From Chitinophaga eiseniae (GTDB taxonomy: Bacteria; Bacteroidota; Bacteroidia; Chitinophagales; Chitinophagaceae), in assembly GCF_012641265.1 (NCBI RefSeq), contig NZ_JABAHZ010000013.1:1-64000 (forward strand): a DNA stretch of 64,000 bases, read 5' to 3'. A program made the position numbers and the translations under genes. Shown here one piece after another: positions 26,965 to 36,705 of this stretch (positions within the stretch are counted from its first letter, which is position 1; each line of letters begins with the position of its first letter). Below the pieces are notes generated by a model. It had not been told where the DNA came from. It saw only the letters and a program-made list of their open reading frames with translations, and made no database searches.

Positions 26965-28168
26965 GGACAATAATAACTACGATTCTCCCTGGCACCAATA
27001 TGACGCCGTTCTGGCTGCAGATGCCCTGCAAATCCTTGAAGTAAACGCAGGCAATGCCTTCCCCGCTTTACAGGCCTTCCACGACCGGCACGCCGACTGG
27101 CTCTTTGGTCACCTGGCATATGATCTTAAAAATGAAACAGCCCCCGGACTACAATCCGCTAATACCGATGGTATTGGCTTCCCGGATATGTGCTTTTTTC
27201 AGCCACGCATTATTGTTCAATTACAACAGCAACAGGTACATATTGGCGGCATCCATCTCCAAGAAACGGAGGCCCGTGCCATATATGACGACTGTTTACG
27301 TATGCCCGTTCAGGTAGTACCGGTTACCACGGGGCCGGTGCCTGCGCTGCAAAGCCGCCTGGATCACCACAACTATATTACCGCAGTAGAGGATATCCGC
27401 CGGCATATTTTACACGGAGATTGTTATGAAATCAATTTCTGCCGGGAAAATTATATGACCGGTGTTAACGTAAATCCCACAGCGTTATTCACAAAGTTGA
27501 ATAACCTTTCACCCGCACCTTTTGCTGCCTATTATCGTCTGCACGATCGTTACCTGGCCTGTTCCAGTCCCGAACGCTTCCTGCAGAAAAAAGGAAACAC
27601 GGTTATTTCACAGCCTATCAAAGGAACCAGCCGCAAAGACGAAGATCCGGCTACGGACCAGTGGCTGCAACAACAATTACTGCAAAATCCAAAAGAGAGA
27701 GCCGAAAATGTAATGGTGGTAGACCTGGTGCGCAACGACTTGTCGCACACCGCCATACAGGGTTCAGTACAGGTAACCGAGTTGTTTGGGATCTATTCTT
27801 TTGCCCATGTACACCACATGATTTCCACCGTATCGGCTCAATTGCCGCCACAGCTACCGTTTACAGCAGTGCTCCGCACTACGTTTCCGATGGGCTCCAT
27901 GACTGGAGCACCCAAAATCAGGGTGATGCAGTTGATTGAACAATATGAGCAAACCCGCCGTGGACTTTACTCCGGAGCAGTAGGTTACATTACGCCGGAA
28001 GGCGATTTCGATTTCAATGTCGTGATCCGTAGTATGCTTTATAATGCGACAAGCCAGTACCTGTCTTTCCAAACCGGTTCTGCTATTACCTTTTACTGTG
28101 ATCCGGAAAAAGAATGGGAGGAATGCCTGCTGAAAGCGGCTGTCATGGAGAAAACCATTATTGGCTAA
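26924..28168 (+). CDS. pabB: Aminodeoxychorismate synthase component I
   Basis: This 414-residue chorismate-binding enzyme makes 4-amino-4-deoxychorismate for folate. The C-terminal catalytic domain shows GDCYEINFCREN, PERFL, IKGTSRKDEDP, ENVMVVDLVRNDLS, FPMGSMTGAPKIR and GLYSGAVGYI. An anthranilate synthase role is possible in principle, but the short N-terminal domain favours PabB. The start at 26924 is inside a strong hairpin; the next in-frame ATG is too far in. Its last 11 bases overlap a convergent gene. Confidence 0.88.
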   Translation: MLNWGNQFNICCFLDNNNYDSPWHQYDAVLAADALQILEVNAGNAFPALQAFHDRHADWLFGHLAYDLKNETAPGLQSANTDGIGFPDMCFFQPRIIVQLQQQQVHIGGIHLQETEARAIYDDCLRMPVQVVPVTTGPVPALQSRLDHHNYITAVEDIRRHILHGDCYEINFCRENYMTGVNVNPTALFTKLNNLSPAPFAAYYRLHDRYLACSSPERFLQKKGNTVISQPIKGTSRKDEDPATDQWLQQQLLQNPKERAENVMVVDLVRNDLSHTAIQGSVQVTELFGIYSFAHVHHMISTVSAQLPPQLPFTAVLRTTFPMGSMTGAPKIRVMQLIEQYEQTRRGLYSGAVGYITPEGDFDFNVVIRSMLYNATSQYLSFQTGSAITFYCDPEKEWEECLLKAAVMEKTIIG

Positions 28169-29075
28169 ACAGCTGCTCCATCGCCTCATCGATGGTAGGA
28201 TAGGAAAACTGGAATCCCGTCTCTTGTATTTTATCCGGAGATGCCTTCATACTCTTTAATACCTCCACACTCATTTCGCCCAATGCCAGTTTCAATACCG
28301 CTGCCGGTACATAAGTGGTCATAAAGCTGCGGCCTTTGGCTATCCGGGCCATGCTGAGGATCAGCTCCCGGTTGGTAACAGGATGAGGGCCTACCGCATT
28401 ATAAATGCCTTCCAGTTTATCATTAACGATAGCGCTGAAATAAAGCCTTACCAGGTCATGGATATGTATCCAGGAAATAAACTGGTCGCCGGAACCCAAT
28501 ATGGTGGCAAATCCAAAGCGCAGCGGCTTGTAAAACTCTTTAAGGGCGCCGCCTTCCCTGCTCAATACAATCCCGGTACGTAAAATAACCAGCTTCTTTC
28601 CCAGCGTGGTAACCCTGGAAATGTTTTGTTCCCAGGCCTGTGTAGTACTGCCCAGGTAATCGGTGGCCGGCGGATCGGTTTCTGTGAAAACATGATCTGT
28701 AAACTCGCCATAGTAGCCAGTAGCCGAGGCGCTGATGACTTTCTTTACTTTATTGGGAATAGTTTGTAGTGCAGTATAGATGAGTGCACTGCTTTGGGTG
28801 CGACTGTCAATAATCTCCTGTTTACGTGCCGCTGTCCAGCGCCTGGCGCCTACATTGGCTCCTGCCAGGTGTACAATATAATCAGCCTGTTGGATGGCGT
28901 CTTTATCAATCGTTTGCGTTTCCAGGTTCCAAGGGGCATATGTAACCGCCTTATTGTCGCCGTTTTCCGGGCGCCTGCTCAATATAATTACCTTGTAGCC
29001 GCGCTCCAGCAACAGTTGGGTCAATGCCGTTCCTATAAGTCCTGTTCCACCGGTTATAATAACGGTTTCCATCAA
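28158..29075 (-). CDS. TIGR01777-type NAD(P)-dependent epimerase-like protein (SDR39U1 family)
   Basis: This 305-residue short-chain dehydrogenase-fold protein has the nucleotide loop TGGTGLIGTALTQLL at its N-terminus. Family motifs follow: VHLAGANVGARRWTAARKQEI, SASATGYYG and RTGIVLSREGGALK. In E. coli the relative is YfcH; the substrate is unknown. The 3' end overlaps pabB tail to tail by 11 bases. A second ATG one codon downstream is an equally good start. Confidence 0.9.
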   Translation of the reverse strand: MMETVIITGGTGLIGTALTQLLLERGYKVIILSRRPENGDNKAVTYAPWNLETQTIDKDAIQQADYIVHLAGANVGARRWTAARKQEIIDSRTQSSALIYTALQTIPNKVKKVISASATGYYGEFTDHVFTETDPPATDYLGSTTQAWEQNISRVTTLGKKLVILRTGIVLSREGGALKEFYKPLRFGFATILGSGDQFISWIHIHDLVRLYFSAIVNDKLEGIYNAVGPHPVTNRELILSMARIAKGRSFMTTYVPAAVLKLALGEMSVEVLKSMKASPDKIQETGFQFSYPTIDEAMEQLFSQ

Positions 29076-29263
29076 GTATAGCTGCTTTTTGAAAATAATT
29101 TAATAAAAGTACACAATAAATCGGGCCTTTTGGAATTTATGTAAAGGCAGGAGCAGGTAGGTGTAAATTGACCGCTTAATTTCTGATTTTTAATGTAAGT
29201 TTGAAATTGAAGCATTGAAACGTGCCATCTGTATTAACACATATCTGAAATCTATATTACCGC

Positions 29264-30784
29264 ATGCATACGCTATACCGCATACAGTTAGTATTGCTGC
29301 TGCTTTTTGCCGGCTCAGCAGCAATGGCACAGAAGATCACCTATTCAGAACCTGAAAAGGATGATTACAAAAGCACGGAATTCGAAATCATTGGCAGGGT
29401 AGCAGGCAATATCCTCGTGTATAAAACAGACCGTGGCGATTACGTGGTATCGGTGTATGATAATACGATGCAGCTGAAAAACCGGGTGAAGCTGGATTTT
29501 CTGCCACGGAAGGTGATCAGTATGGACTTTGTGGCTTACTCCGATAAAGTGCTGATGATATACCAGTTTCAGCGTAAAGATGCTGTTTTCAGCCTCTGTG
29601 CTACCATGTCGCCTGATGCCACCTTTACAGATGCGCCTATCCTGATCGATTCTACCCGCATTGGTATATACTCCAAAGAAAACAAGGTATATTCTGTGGA
29701 TGTATCGGAAGATAAGAACCGCATTATGGTGTATAAGATCAACCAGGACAACGAAAACAACAATGTGTTTTATACTTTCCTATACGACAGCGCCATGAAC
29801 CTGGTCAATAACAGCCGCTTGTCGCTGCCCATGCAGAAAAGACAGTTCCTGAGCAATTTTAACCTGACTAATAGCGGCGATTTTATCTTCAATAAGCTGG
29901 AGCGTACTTCCAACCGGGATTATGTGTTAAATGGCAACATGATCATCAAACGCCCATTGGTCGATAGCTTTGAAGTAACTCCTATGGAGTTCAAATCCCA
30001 GTTGCTCGATGAGGTAAAAATGAAGCTGGACAACAGCAAACAAACCGCGTTGGTAACGGCTTTTTACTATAAACAGAAGCGGGGGAATGTAGAGGGCATC
30101 TATCTCTATAAATATGATTATGGCAATCATAAAACCGTGTATGAGAAATCAACTGCCTTTGCAGATGAGCTGAAGGCGAATGCCCGCGGCGAATCCAGTA
30201 CCAACGCGGCATTCAATGATTATTTCATCCGGAAAATCATTAATACTGCCAATGGCGGATTCCTGTTGGCCGCCGAATCCTTCTCCACGTCTTCCCGCTA
30301 TCAGCCCTGGAACCGCTGGAACTATATGTACGGAAGCCCATACGGCGGTATGTATGCTCCCTACTACTATTCGCCTTACTCTTCCATGTATTATAACCCA
30401 TACTACTGGAACAATTCCCAGGGATTACGCTACCACTACGATAATGTGGCGGTGCTGTCTTTCGATGACGAGGGCAATATGCAGTGGAACAACTTTGTAC
30501 ACAAGAGCCAATTCGACGATAACGCCGACCTGTACCTGTCTTACCTGATGGTAAATGTAGGCAGTGAACTGCGTTTCCTGTATAATGAGCTGGACAGAAG
30601 GAGCTATATGCTTACGGATGTAAGCCTGGCGCCTGGTGGGAAAGTAAACCGCATGCCTACCCTGCGTAACCTGGATAAAGGTTTTACCTGGATGCCCAGG
30701 TATGGTAAACAGATCAGTGGTCGCACGGTAGTAGTACCATGTATTTACAGGAATTATATTTGCTTTGCTAAAATTGACTTTTAA
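29264..30784 (+). CDS. Exported protein of unknown function with a Tyr-rich insertion
   Basis: This 506-residue protein starts with a clear signal peptide (residues 1-22, ending AMAQ). The body is rich in beta strands with repeating short patterns such as ILVYKTDRGDYVVSVYDN, which suggests a beta-propeller or similar fold. Residues about 345-385 form a Tyr/Pro/Ser/Asn-rich stretch with YAPYYYSPYSSMYYNPYYW. I do not recognise the family. A -7 element TAAGTTTG lies at 29196-29203. A membrane protein gene follows after 15 bases, so an envelope function shared with it is likely. Confidence 0.75.
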   Translation: MHTLYRIQLVLLLLFAGSAAMAQKITYSEPEKDDYKSTEFEIIGRVAGNILVYKTDRGDYVVSVYDNTMQLKNRVKLDFLPRKVISMDFVAYSDKVLMIYQFQRKDAVFSLCATMSPDATFTDAPILIDSTRIGIYSKENKVYSVDVSEDKNRIMVYKINQDNENNNVFYTFLYDSAMNLVNNSRLSLPMQKRQFLSNFNLTNSGDFIFNKLERTSNRDYVLNGNMIIKRPLVDSFEVTPMEFKSQLLDEVKMKLDNSKQTALVTAFYYKQKRGNVEGIYLYKYDYGNHKTVYEKSTAFADELKANARGESSTNAAFNDYFIRKIINTANGGFLLAAESFSTSSRYQPWNRWNYMYGSPYGGMYAPYYYSPYSSMYYNPYYWNNSQGLRYHYDNVAVLSFDDEGNMQWNNFVHKSQFDDNADLYLSYLMVNVGSELRFLYNELDRRSYMLTDVSLAPGGKVNRMPTLRNLDKGFTWMPRYGKQISGRTVVVPCIYRNYICFAKIDF

Positions 30785-30799
30785 TCACACCTTTGCACT

Positions 30800-31777
30800 G
30801 TGATAAGATTTTTCCGTTCAGGCAATCCGTTGACGGTATTGCTCCTGCTGATATATACACTGGTCGTTAAGTTTTACTATCTGATTCATCCATCTTCCTT
30901 TGTGGCAGATGGATCAGAAGGATTATTGTACCACCTGCTGGTGAAATGGATGCAAGCCGGTATAGGCAATAGTCCGTTGATCTTCACTTCCCTGGCGATA
31001 CTGTTGTTGTTCCTGCAGTCGTTGCTGTTTACCCGCATTATCAACCATCACCGGTTGTTTGCCCGGCCTACTTACCTGCCGGCCATGTGTTTCCTGCTTT
31101 TTACCTCTATGCTTCAGAGCTGGAATGTATTTTCTCCGGCATTGCTGGTCAACCTGATTATGCTGTGGGTGTTTTCCAGTATAACGGAACTGTATACACG
31201 GACTTCCGCCCGGGATGTGGTATTTAACATTGGGTTTGCGTTGGGGGTATGTGGATTGTTTTATTTTCCGTCTGTAATTTTCTGTGTGCTGTTGTTGGCG
31301 AGCATGCTCATTATGCGGGCTTTCCGTCTGGCGGAGTGGATTATTGCACTGCTGGGGCTCATATGTCCGATTTATTTGATGGGTACTTATCTCTTCCTGA
31401 CTGGGCAGATGACTTTACTCTGGAAAATACCAAATATTGGGTTGTCGCTGCCCATGATTAAGGATTATAAGGTATGGGGAGCCATGGTAGCCTGTTTGCT
31501 GTTTTTTGTGATAGGCTGGCTGTTATTACAGCGTCCGCTCAAGAAAATGTTGATCCAGGGCCGTAAGATATGGGCCGCATTGATCATATATGTGCTGGTA
31601 GCCATGCTGATACCGTTTTTTAACGTACATTTTTCTGCCGGGTACTGGGTATTGGCCGTTTTGCCGGTTTCTATGTTTGCTGGCAACGTCTTTTGGTCTG
31701 TCACAAACGATACTTTTGCCAACATTATCCACTTTATTACACTGGCGTACGTCATCGTTATGCAGTATTTCAGCTAG
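30800..31777 (+). CDS. Polytopic membrane protein, DUF6427-like
   Basis: This 325-residue protein has about ten hydrophobic helices with short loops. It starts at a GTG (30800), 15 bases after the preceding stop; MIRFFRSGNPLTVLLLL reads as a natural N-terminus. The pattern resembles the Bacteroidota DUF6427 family, for which no function is known. It shows no transporter or glycosyltransferase motif that I can point to. Confidence 0.7.
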   Translation: MIRFFRSGNPLTVLLLLIYTLVVKFYYLIHPSSFVADGSEGLLYHLLVKWMQAGIGNSPLIFTSLAILLLFLQSLLFTRIINHHRLFARPTYLPAMCFLLFTSMLQSWNVFSPALLVNLIMLWVFSSITELYTRTSARDVVFNIGFALGVCGLFYFPSVIFCVLLLASMLIMRAFRLAEWIIALLGLICPIYLMGTYLFLTGQMTLLWKIPNIGLSLPMIKDYKVWGAMVACLLFFVIGWLLLQRPLKKMLIQGRKIWAALIIYVLVAMLIPFFNVHFSAGYWVLAVLPVSMFAGNVFWSVTNDTFANIIHFITLAYVIVMQYFS

Positions 31778-31967
31778 TTTCTCCATTTTAAAAGGCTGAT
31801 TACCAGTAATTTGTTAAATCAGGACAAACGGCAATGGAAAATTGCGAACGGCGAAGTAATTTTGTCCTTTCCCATTAGATTTGTCATTCGTGAAAAATGA
31901 GGATAAAAACGGGGATAAAAACAGTTTTTAAAAACATTATTTACACATAAACACAAAACATTTTCAG

Positions 31968-32660
31968 ATGAAATTTGGCGTTGTCACCTTTCCCGGTTCT
32001 AATTGTGATCATGATATGATTGATTCCCTGCGTAACGACCTGGGACAGGAAGTAATAGAACTGTGGCATAAGGACAGAGACCTGAGCGCATTCACTACCA
32101 ATGACTGCATCGTATTGCCGGGTGGTTTTTCTTATGGCGACTACCTGCGTTGCGGCGCTATCGCGAGATTTAGCCCAATGATGCAGAGTGTGATTGAGTT
32201 TGCCAACAAAGGCGGCCGTGTAATAGGTGTTTGTAATGGTTTCCAGGTATTGTGCGAAGCAGGCCTGTTGCCAGGTGCATTATTGCTGAATGACCACCAA
32301 CAGTTTGTTTGCAAGAACGTTTTCCTGAAAAGCGAAAATACCACTACCGCACTCACTAAGGATGTAACCGGCAGGGCCCTGATGATCCCTGTAGCCCATG
32401 GAGAAGGCCGCTACTATGCAGATGATGCTACCGTAGAAGAACTGTTTAAGAACAACCAGGTACTGTTCCGTTACTGCGATGAGTTTGGCAACATTATTGA
32501 AACTGCTAATCCAAACGGCGCCATCCGTAATATCGCGGGTATCTGTAACAAAGAAAGAAATGTCTTTGGTATGATGCCTCACCCGGAAAGGGCCACCAGC
32601 CTCGCCCTGGGTAATACAGACGGGCAGCTGATTTTACAGAGTCTGATCAATAACAACTAA
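31968..32660 (+). CDS. purQ: Phosphoribosylformylglycinamidine synthase subunit PurQ
   Basis: The 230-residue glutaminase subunit supplies ammonia for the fourth step of purine synthesis. It begins MKFGVVTFPGSNCDHDM. The catalytic cysteine is in GVCNGFQVL, and the His-Glu pair is in MMPHPERA near the C-terminus. IVLPGGFSYGDYLRCGAIAR is also diagnostic. It is encoded as a separate subunit; purL and purS are not in the window. The 190-base gap before it holds a possible -7 element (TAATTTTG, 31857-31864) without a matching -33. Confidence 0.95.
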   Translation: MKFGVVTFPGSNCDHDMIDSLRNDLGQEVIELWHKDRDLSAFTTNDCIVLPGGFSYGDYLRCGAIARFSPMMQSVIEFANKGGRVIGVCNGFQVLCEAGLLPGALLLNDHQQFVCKNVFLKSENTTTALTKDVTGRALMIPVAHGEGRYYADDATVEELFKNNQVLFRYCDEFGNIIETANPNGAIRNIAGICNKERNVFGMMPHPERATSLALGNTDGQLILQSLINNN

Positions 32661-32695
32661 TAGATTAAATCAACCAACCAATTAAAAAGAAAAGC

Positions 32696-33151
32696 ATGAA
32701 AAAATTACTCACAGCACTGGCATTGTTCGCCTTGCCCATCCTGGCAAGTGCACAAATCGAAAATCCGGTAAAATGGAGCTTCTCTGCCAAGAAAGTAAAT
32801 GCCAACACCTACGAAGTACACGCCATCGCCACTATCGAAGCTGGCTGGCACCTGTACGCGCAGGAAGCAGGAGAAGGCCCGGTACCTACCTCTTTCAAGT
32901 TTACTAAAAATCCACTGGCGACACTGGAAGGTAAAGTAACCGAAGCAGGTAAACTGCATAAGGCATTCGACAAAAACTTCAACTCTGAACTGAAATACTA
33001 CGAAAACACCGTAGACTTCGTGCAGAAAGTAACCGTAAAAGGTAAAGCAGCTACTAAAGTGAAAGGCGCTGTAGAATTCATGGTGTGCGATGACCACCAG
33101 TGTCTGCCTCCAAAAGAACTGGAATTTGCGGTGAATGTAGGAGGAAAGTAA
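32696..33151 (+). CDS. Stand-alone DsbD N-terminal-domain protein with CX4C
   Basis: This 151-residue exported protein has a signal peptide (residues 1-19, ending ASAQ) and a DsbD-alpha-like immunoglobulin fold. The cysteine pair C131-C136 in VCDDHQCLPP matches the redox site of E. coli DsbD-alpha. It is paralogous to the N-terminal domain of the DsbD-like protein encoded next (both have PVKW.FSA and YYENTVD/YFENTVD). It probably passes electrons to periplasmic thiol proteins. A terminator separates the two genes. Confidence 0.85.
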   Translation: MKKLLTALALFALPILASAQIENPVKWSFSAKKVNANTYEVHAIATIEAGWHLYAQEAGEGPVPTSFKFTKNPLATLEGKVTEAGKLHKAFDKNFNSELKYYENTVDFVQKVTVKGKAATKVKGAVEFMVCDDHQCLPPKELEFAVNVGGK

Positions 33152-33183
33152 ATTGTATCCGGTAACTGATAAAAATACTCGTA

Positions 33184-33222
33184 AAACGAGTTCCTCTTCC
33201 AGGGAACTCGTTTCTTGTTTTC
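33184..33222 (+). terminator. Terminator after the stand-alone DsbD-alpha gene
   Basis: AAACGAGTTCC (33184-33194) pairs with GGAACTCGTTT (33203-33213). A T-rich tail CTTGTTTTC follows. It lies 32 bases after the stop codon. Confidence 0.8.
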
Positions 33223-33255
33223 TCAGATCTATATTATTTAAAGCCTATTGACTTT

Positions 33256-35259
33256 ATGAAGCAACTGCTTGCATTTTTAATACCTGTCTTCGCCCTCTTT
33301 GCCTTGCATGCAAATGGCCAGGACAACAGCCCGAAACCTGTTAAATGGCAGTTTTCCGCAGAAAAGAAAAGCGACCAGGAATATGTACTGCACCTGAAAG
33401 GTACGGTAGACAAAGGCTGGTTGATGTTTTCCACCACCATGGGAAATGATGATCCCAATACAAGGGTAGCGCTGGATAGTGCAGCTACTTCCATAGCCAG
33501 TATTACTGGTATCAAGGAAGCGGGTAAATTAGAAACCCGCAAAGAACCACTCTTTGATAACCTGGAAATCAGGTATTTCGAGAATACTGTGGATCTCGAA
33601 ACAACCGTAAAATTTACCGGAGCTGTTCCCGCTTCATTTAAAGGTAGTGTCAATTATATGGCATTAAAAGGAGAGGATGCCGTTGGACCGGAAGAAGAAA
33701 CCTTTAAATTCAGTAAAGATGCTTCTGGCAACCTGACCAGTGTGGCAGCCGGTTTGCAGGAATCTGCAGGTAATGCACAGACGCTAAAGCGTACTGCTAT
33801 TGATCTGAAAAAACCAGTAAAAGACTGTGGTGGTACAGGCCAGGAAGGCAATGCCAAGAAAAGTCTGTGGGGGCTATTTATCCTCGGTATGCTGGGTGGT
33901 TTCATTGCGTTATTCACGCCGTGCGTATTCCCGATGATTCCATTGACTGTGTCTTTCTTTACCAAACAGTCTAAAGACAGGAAGAAAGGAGTTATGAACG
34001 CTATTACATACGGGTTCTTTATATTCCTGATATACATACTTTTAAGTCTTCCATTCCATTTCCTCGATTCATTGAACCCGGAAATATTGAATAATATTTC
34101 TACCAACATTTGGCTGAATCTTACGTTTTTCGTCATTTTCATTGTATTTGCGATTTCATTTTTTGGATACTTTGAAATCACCTTGCCCAGCGGTTTGGCG
34201 AATAAGGTAGACGCGAAAAGTAGTGTAGGAGGCCTGGTAGGTATTTTCTTCATGGCCTTAACCCTGGCATTGGTGTCTTTCTCCTGTACGGGTCCAATTT
34301 TAGGTTCTTTGTTAGCGGGTTCTTTATCTACCGACGGAGGGGCTATTCAGCTGTCTGTCGGCATGGGCGGCTTTGGCTTCGCGTTGGCCCTGCCTTTTGC
34401 TTTATTTGCTTTGTTCCCCGGATGGCTGAATTCACTACCAAAGTCTGGTGGATGGCTTACTTCAGTGAAAGTGGTTTTAGGGTTCCTGGAACTGGCTATG
34501 GCGATCAAATTCCTGTCAAATGCTGACCTGGTGAAACACTGGGGTATTTTGAAACGGGAAGTATTCTTTGCTATCTGGATTATCATTGGTTTTTGTATCG
34601 TGTTATATCTCTTTGGCAAAATCCGTTTCCCGCACGATTCACCTATTAAAAAACTTAGCAAGGGTAGAATTACACTGGCGCTGATCTTCCTGGTCTTCAC
34701 TATTTACCTGATACCGGGAGTCACCAATACCACTTATGCTAATCGTTCACTCATCAGTGGTTTCCCGCCACCATTGAGCTATAGCGTTTATGGGAAAGAT
34801 GCTGCAAAAGGAGTAGAGCCCAATGTAATGAATGATTATGAGAAGGCGCTGCAACTGGCTAAGGAGCAGCACAAGCCACTCCTGCTGGATTTTACCGGCT
34901 GGGCGTGTGTTAACTGCCGTAAGATGGAAGAAAATGTTTGGCCAAAGGATGAAGTAAAAGTGTTGATAGAAAAGGATTATATCCTGGTATCGCTTTATGT
35001 AGATGACAGAAAGCTTTTACCGGAAGATCAACAGTTTTTATTCACTACCAGCAATGGTTTCAAGAAAGAGATCAAAACAGTAGGCGACAAGTTTGCTACA
35101 ATGCAGACAGAGAACTTTTCCAACAACTCACAGCCGTTTTATGTGTTAATCAGTCCCGATGAAAAGCTGCTGACGCATCCGGTGGGTTACACACCTGATC
35201 CGAAAGCGTATGCAGAGTGGCTGAAATGCGGCCTGGAGGCATTCAAAAGTACTAAGTAG
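33256..35259 (+). CDS. DsbD-like thiol:disulfide interchange protein
   Basis: This 667-residue membrane protein carries reducing power across the inner membrane. In order it has a signal peptide (1-21), a DsbD-alpha-like domain (about 25-155), a DsbD/CcdA membrane domain of about eight helices with C223 (FTPCVFPMIP) and C344 (SFSCTGPILG), and a C-terminal thioredoxin domain with C551-C554 (WACVNC). The N-terminal domain lacks the cysteine pair: where it should be, the sequence reads NYMALKGEDAVGPEEE. The stand-alone protein encoded upstream has that pair. Confidence 0.93.
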   Translation: MKQLLAFLIPVFALFALHANGQDNSPKPVKWQFSAEKKSDQEYVLHLKGTVDKGWLMFSTTMGNDDPNTRVALDSAATSIASITGIKEAGKLETRKEPLFDNLEIRYFENTVDLETTVKFTGAVPASFKGSVNYMALKGEDAVGPEEETFKFSKDASGNLTSVAAGLQESAGNAQTLKRTAIDLKKPVKDCGGTGQEGNAKKSLWGLFILGMLGGFIALFTPCVFPMIPLTVSFFTKQSKDRKKGVMNAITYGFFIFLIYILLSLPFHFLDSLNPEILNNISTNIWLNLTFFVIFIVFAISFFGYFEITLPSGLANKVDAKSSVGGLVGIFFMALTLALVSFSCTGPILGSLLAGSLSTDGGAIQLSVGMGGFGFALALPFALFALFPGWLNSLPKSGGWLTSVKVVLGFLELAMAIKFLSNADLVKHWGILKREVFFAIWIIIGFCIVLYLFGKIRFPHDSPIKKLSKGRITLALIFLVFTIYLIPGVTNTTYANRSLISGFPPPLSYSVYGKDAAKGVEPNVMNDYEKALQLAKEQHKPLLLDFTGWACVNCRKMEENVWPKDEVKVLIEKDYILVSLYVDDRKLLPEDQQFLFTTSNGFKKEIKTVGDKFATMQTENFSNNSQPFYVLISPDEKLLTHPVGYTPDPKAYAEWLKCGLEAFKSTK

Positions 35260-35278
35260 TTTGTACTACTATGAGTTA

Positions 35279-35320
35279 TAAACAGGAAGGGCTGCACATT
35301 TGTGCAGCCCTTCCTGTTTA
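35279..35320. terminator. Long perfect palindrome between dsbD-like and hisS genes
   Basis: Arms 35279-35298 and 35301-35320 are perfectly complementary over 20 bases, with GGAAGGGCTGCAC at the centre. It lies between two converging genes and probably terminates both. T runs are short on either side (GTTTATAG on plus). Confidence 0.85.
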
Positions 35321-35335
35321 TAGTTTACACGGATA

Positions 35336-36685
35336 TCAGAAAGAATAATTCGGCAACTCAGCTGCCTCAATTTTTTCCTGTTGACGGTTCACCAGGTTTT
35401 TGATGCTGAGGGTATTTTCCTGTAGTTCTGATTCACCGAGGATGATCACATACGGAATACCGCGTTTATCTGCATACTTCATTTGTTTATCCATTTTGGC
35501 ATTTTCATGGAACAGTTCTGCTGCTACGCCATTTTTACGCAGTTGCATCATGTAGCCAAATGCTTTACGGGCGCTGTCTTCTCCCAGGTTCAGGAATAGT
35601 ACTTTGGTAGATTGTTGTGCTGTTTGGGGAAACAGTTGCAGTTCTTCCAGTACATCATAAATACGATCTACGCCAAAGGAGATACCAACGCCGGAGATGC
35701 CAGGGAGGCCAAAGAGGCCTGTAAGATCATCGTATCGGCCGCCGCCGCCGATGCTGCCCATTTTAACCGTGGCGGGTGCTTTTACTTCTACGATTAAGCC
35801 GGTGTAGTAGTTGAGGCCCCGGGCCAGGGTTACGTCTATGATCGGTGTAGTATTAAAATCGCCATAGCCAGAGTTGATCACAAATGATAGTTCTTCGATG
35901 CCTTTTAGTGCTGTAGCGGAGGATTGCAGCAGTTCTTTCAGCTGCGACAATTTTTCGGTGCTGCTGCCGTCAATGGCGAGGAAGCGTTCAATCGTGTTGA
36001 TATCGTTGGGTGCAAGTCCGCGTTCCTCCAGTTCTTTCCGGACACCGGCTGCGCCTATCTTATCCAGTTTATCGATGGAGATGGTAATATCTGTCAGCAG
36101 TTCGGGTTTGCCGATTACTTCTGCGAGGCCTGCCAATATTTTGCGGTTATTGATACGTAGTTCATATCCTTTCAATCCCAGTTTAGTAAACACGGTATCA
36201 TAGATCAGCAGGAGTTCTACTTCATTCAGCAGGGAATTGCTTCCCACTACGTCGGCGTCGCACTGGTAAAATTCGCGGTAGCGGCCCTTCTGGGGCTTGT
36301 CGGCCCGCCATACCGGTTGCATTTGATAGCGTTTAAAGGGCAATGCCAGTTCATGTTGATTCATCACCACGTAGCGGGCAAATGGGATGGTGAGATCGTA
36401 GCGCAGGGCCTTTTCTGTGATGGCGGCTACCAGTTCTTTATTATCTTTTGCTTCGTGAGCGGCGGTATAGATCTCTCCATTGTTCAATACTTTGAACATC
36501 AGTTTATCCCCTTCTTCCCCATATTTACCGGTAAGGGTGGATAAGTTTTCCATCGCGGGGGTTTCCAGTGGTTGGAAGCCGAATAGTTCGAAGGTTTCGC
36601 GGATGGTCTGGAAGATATAATTACGTTTTCTTACTACCACGGGGCCAAAATCACGGGTGCCTTTAGGAATGCCTGGCTTTATCAT
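35336..36685 (-). CDS. hisS: Histidyl-tRNA synthetase
   Basis: This 449-residue class II synthetase charges tRNA-His. The N-terminal PKGTRDFGP, motif 2 (PVWRADKPQKGRYREFYQCD), the histidine-specific LARGLNYYTGLIVEV and motif 3 (GISFGVDRIYD) are intact. The C-terminal anticodon-binding domain is present. It lies 20 bases downstream of a phosphatase gene and is probably co-transcribed with it. Confidence 0.96.
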   Translation of the reverse strand: MIKPGIPKGTRDFGPVVVRKRNYIFQTIRETFELFGFQPLETPAMENLSTLTGKYGEEGDKLMFKVLNNGEIYTAAHEAKDNKELVAAITEKALRYDLTIPFARYVVMNQHELALPFKRYQMQPVWRADKPQKGRYREFYQCDADVVGSNSLLNEVELLLIYDTVFTKLGLKGYELRINNRKILAGLAEVIGKPELLTDITISIDKLDKIGAAGVRKELEERGLAPNDINTIERFLAIDGSSTEKLSQLKELLQSSATALKGIEELSFVINSGYGDFNTTPIIDVTLARGLNYYTGLIVEVKAPATVKMGSIGGGGRYDDLTGLFGLPGISGVGISFGVDRIYDVLEELQLFPQTAQQSTKVLFLNLGEDSARKAFGYMMQLRKNGVAAELFHENAKMDKQMKYADKRGIPYVIILGESELQENTLSIKNLVNRQQEKIEAAELPNYSF

Positions 36686-36705
36686 CTCAAAAAAATGTTA
36701 AAAGT

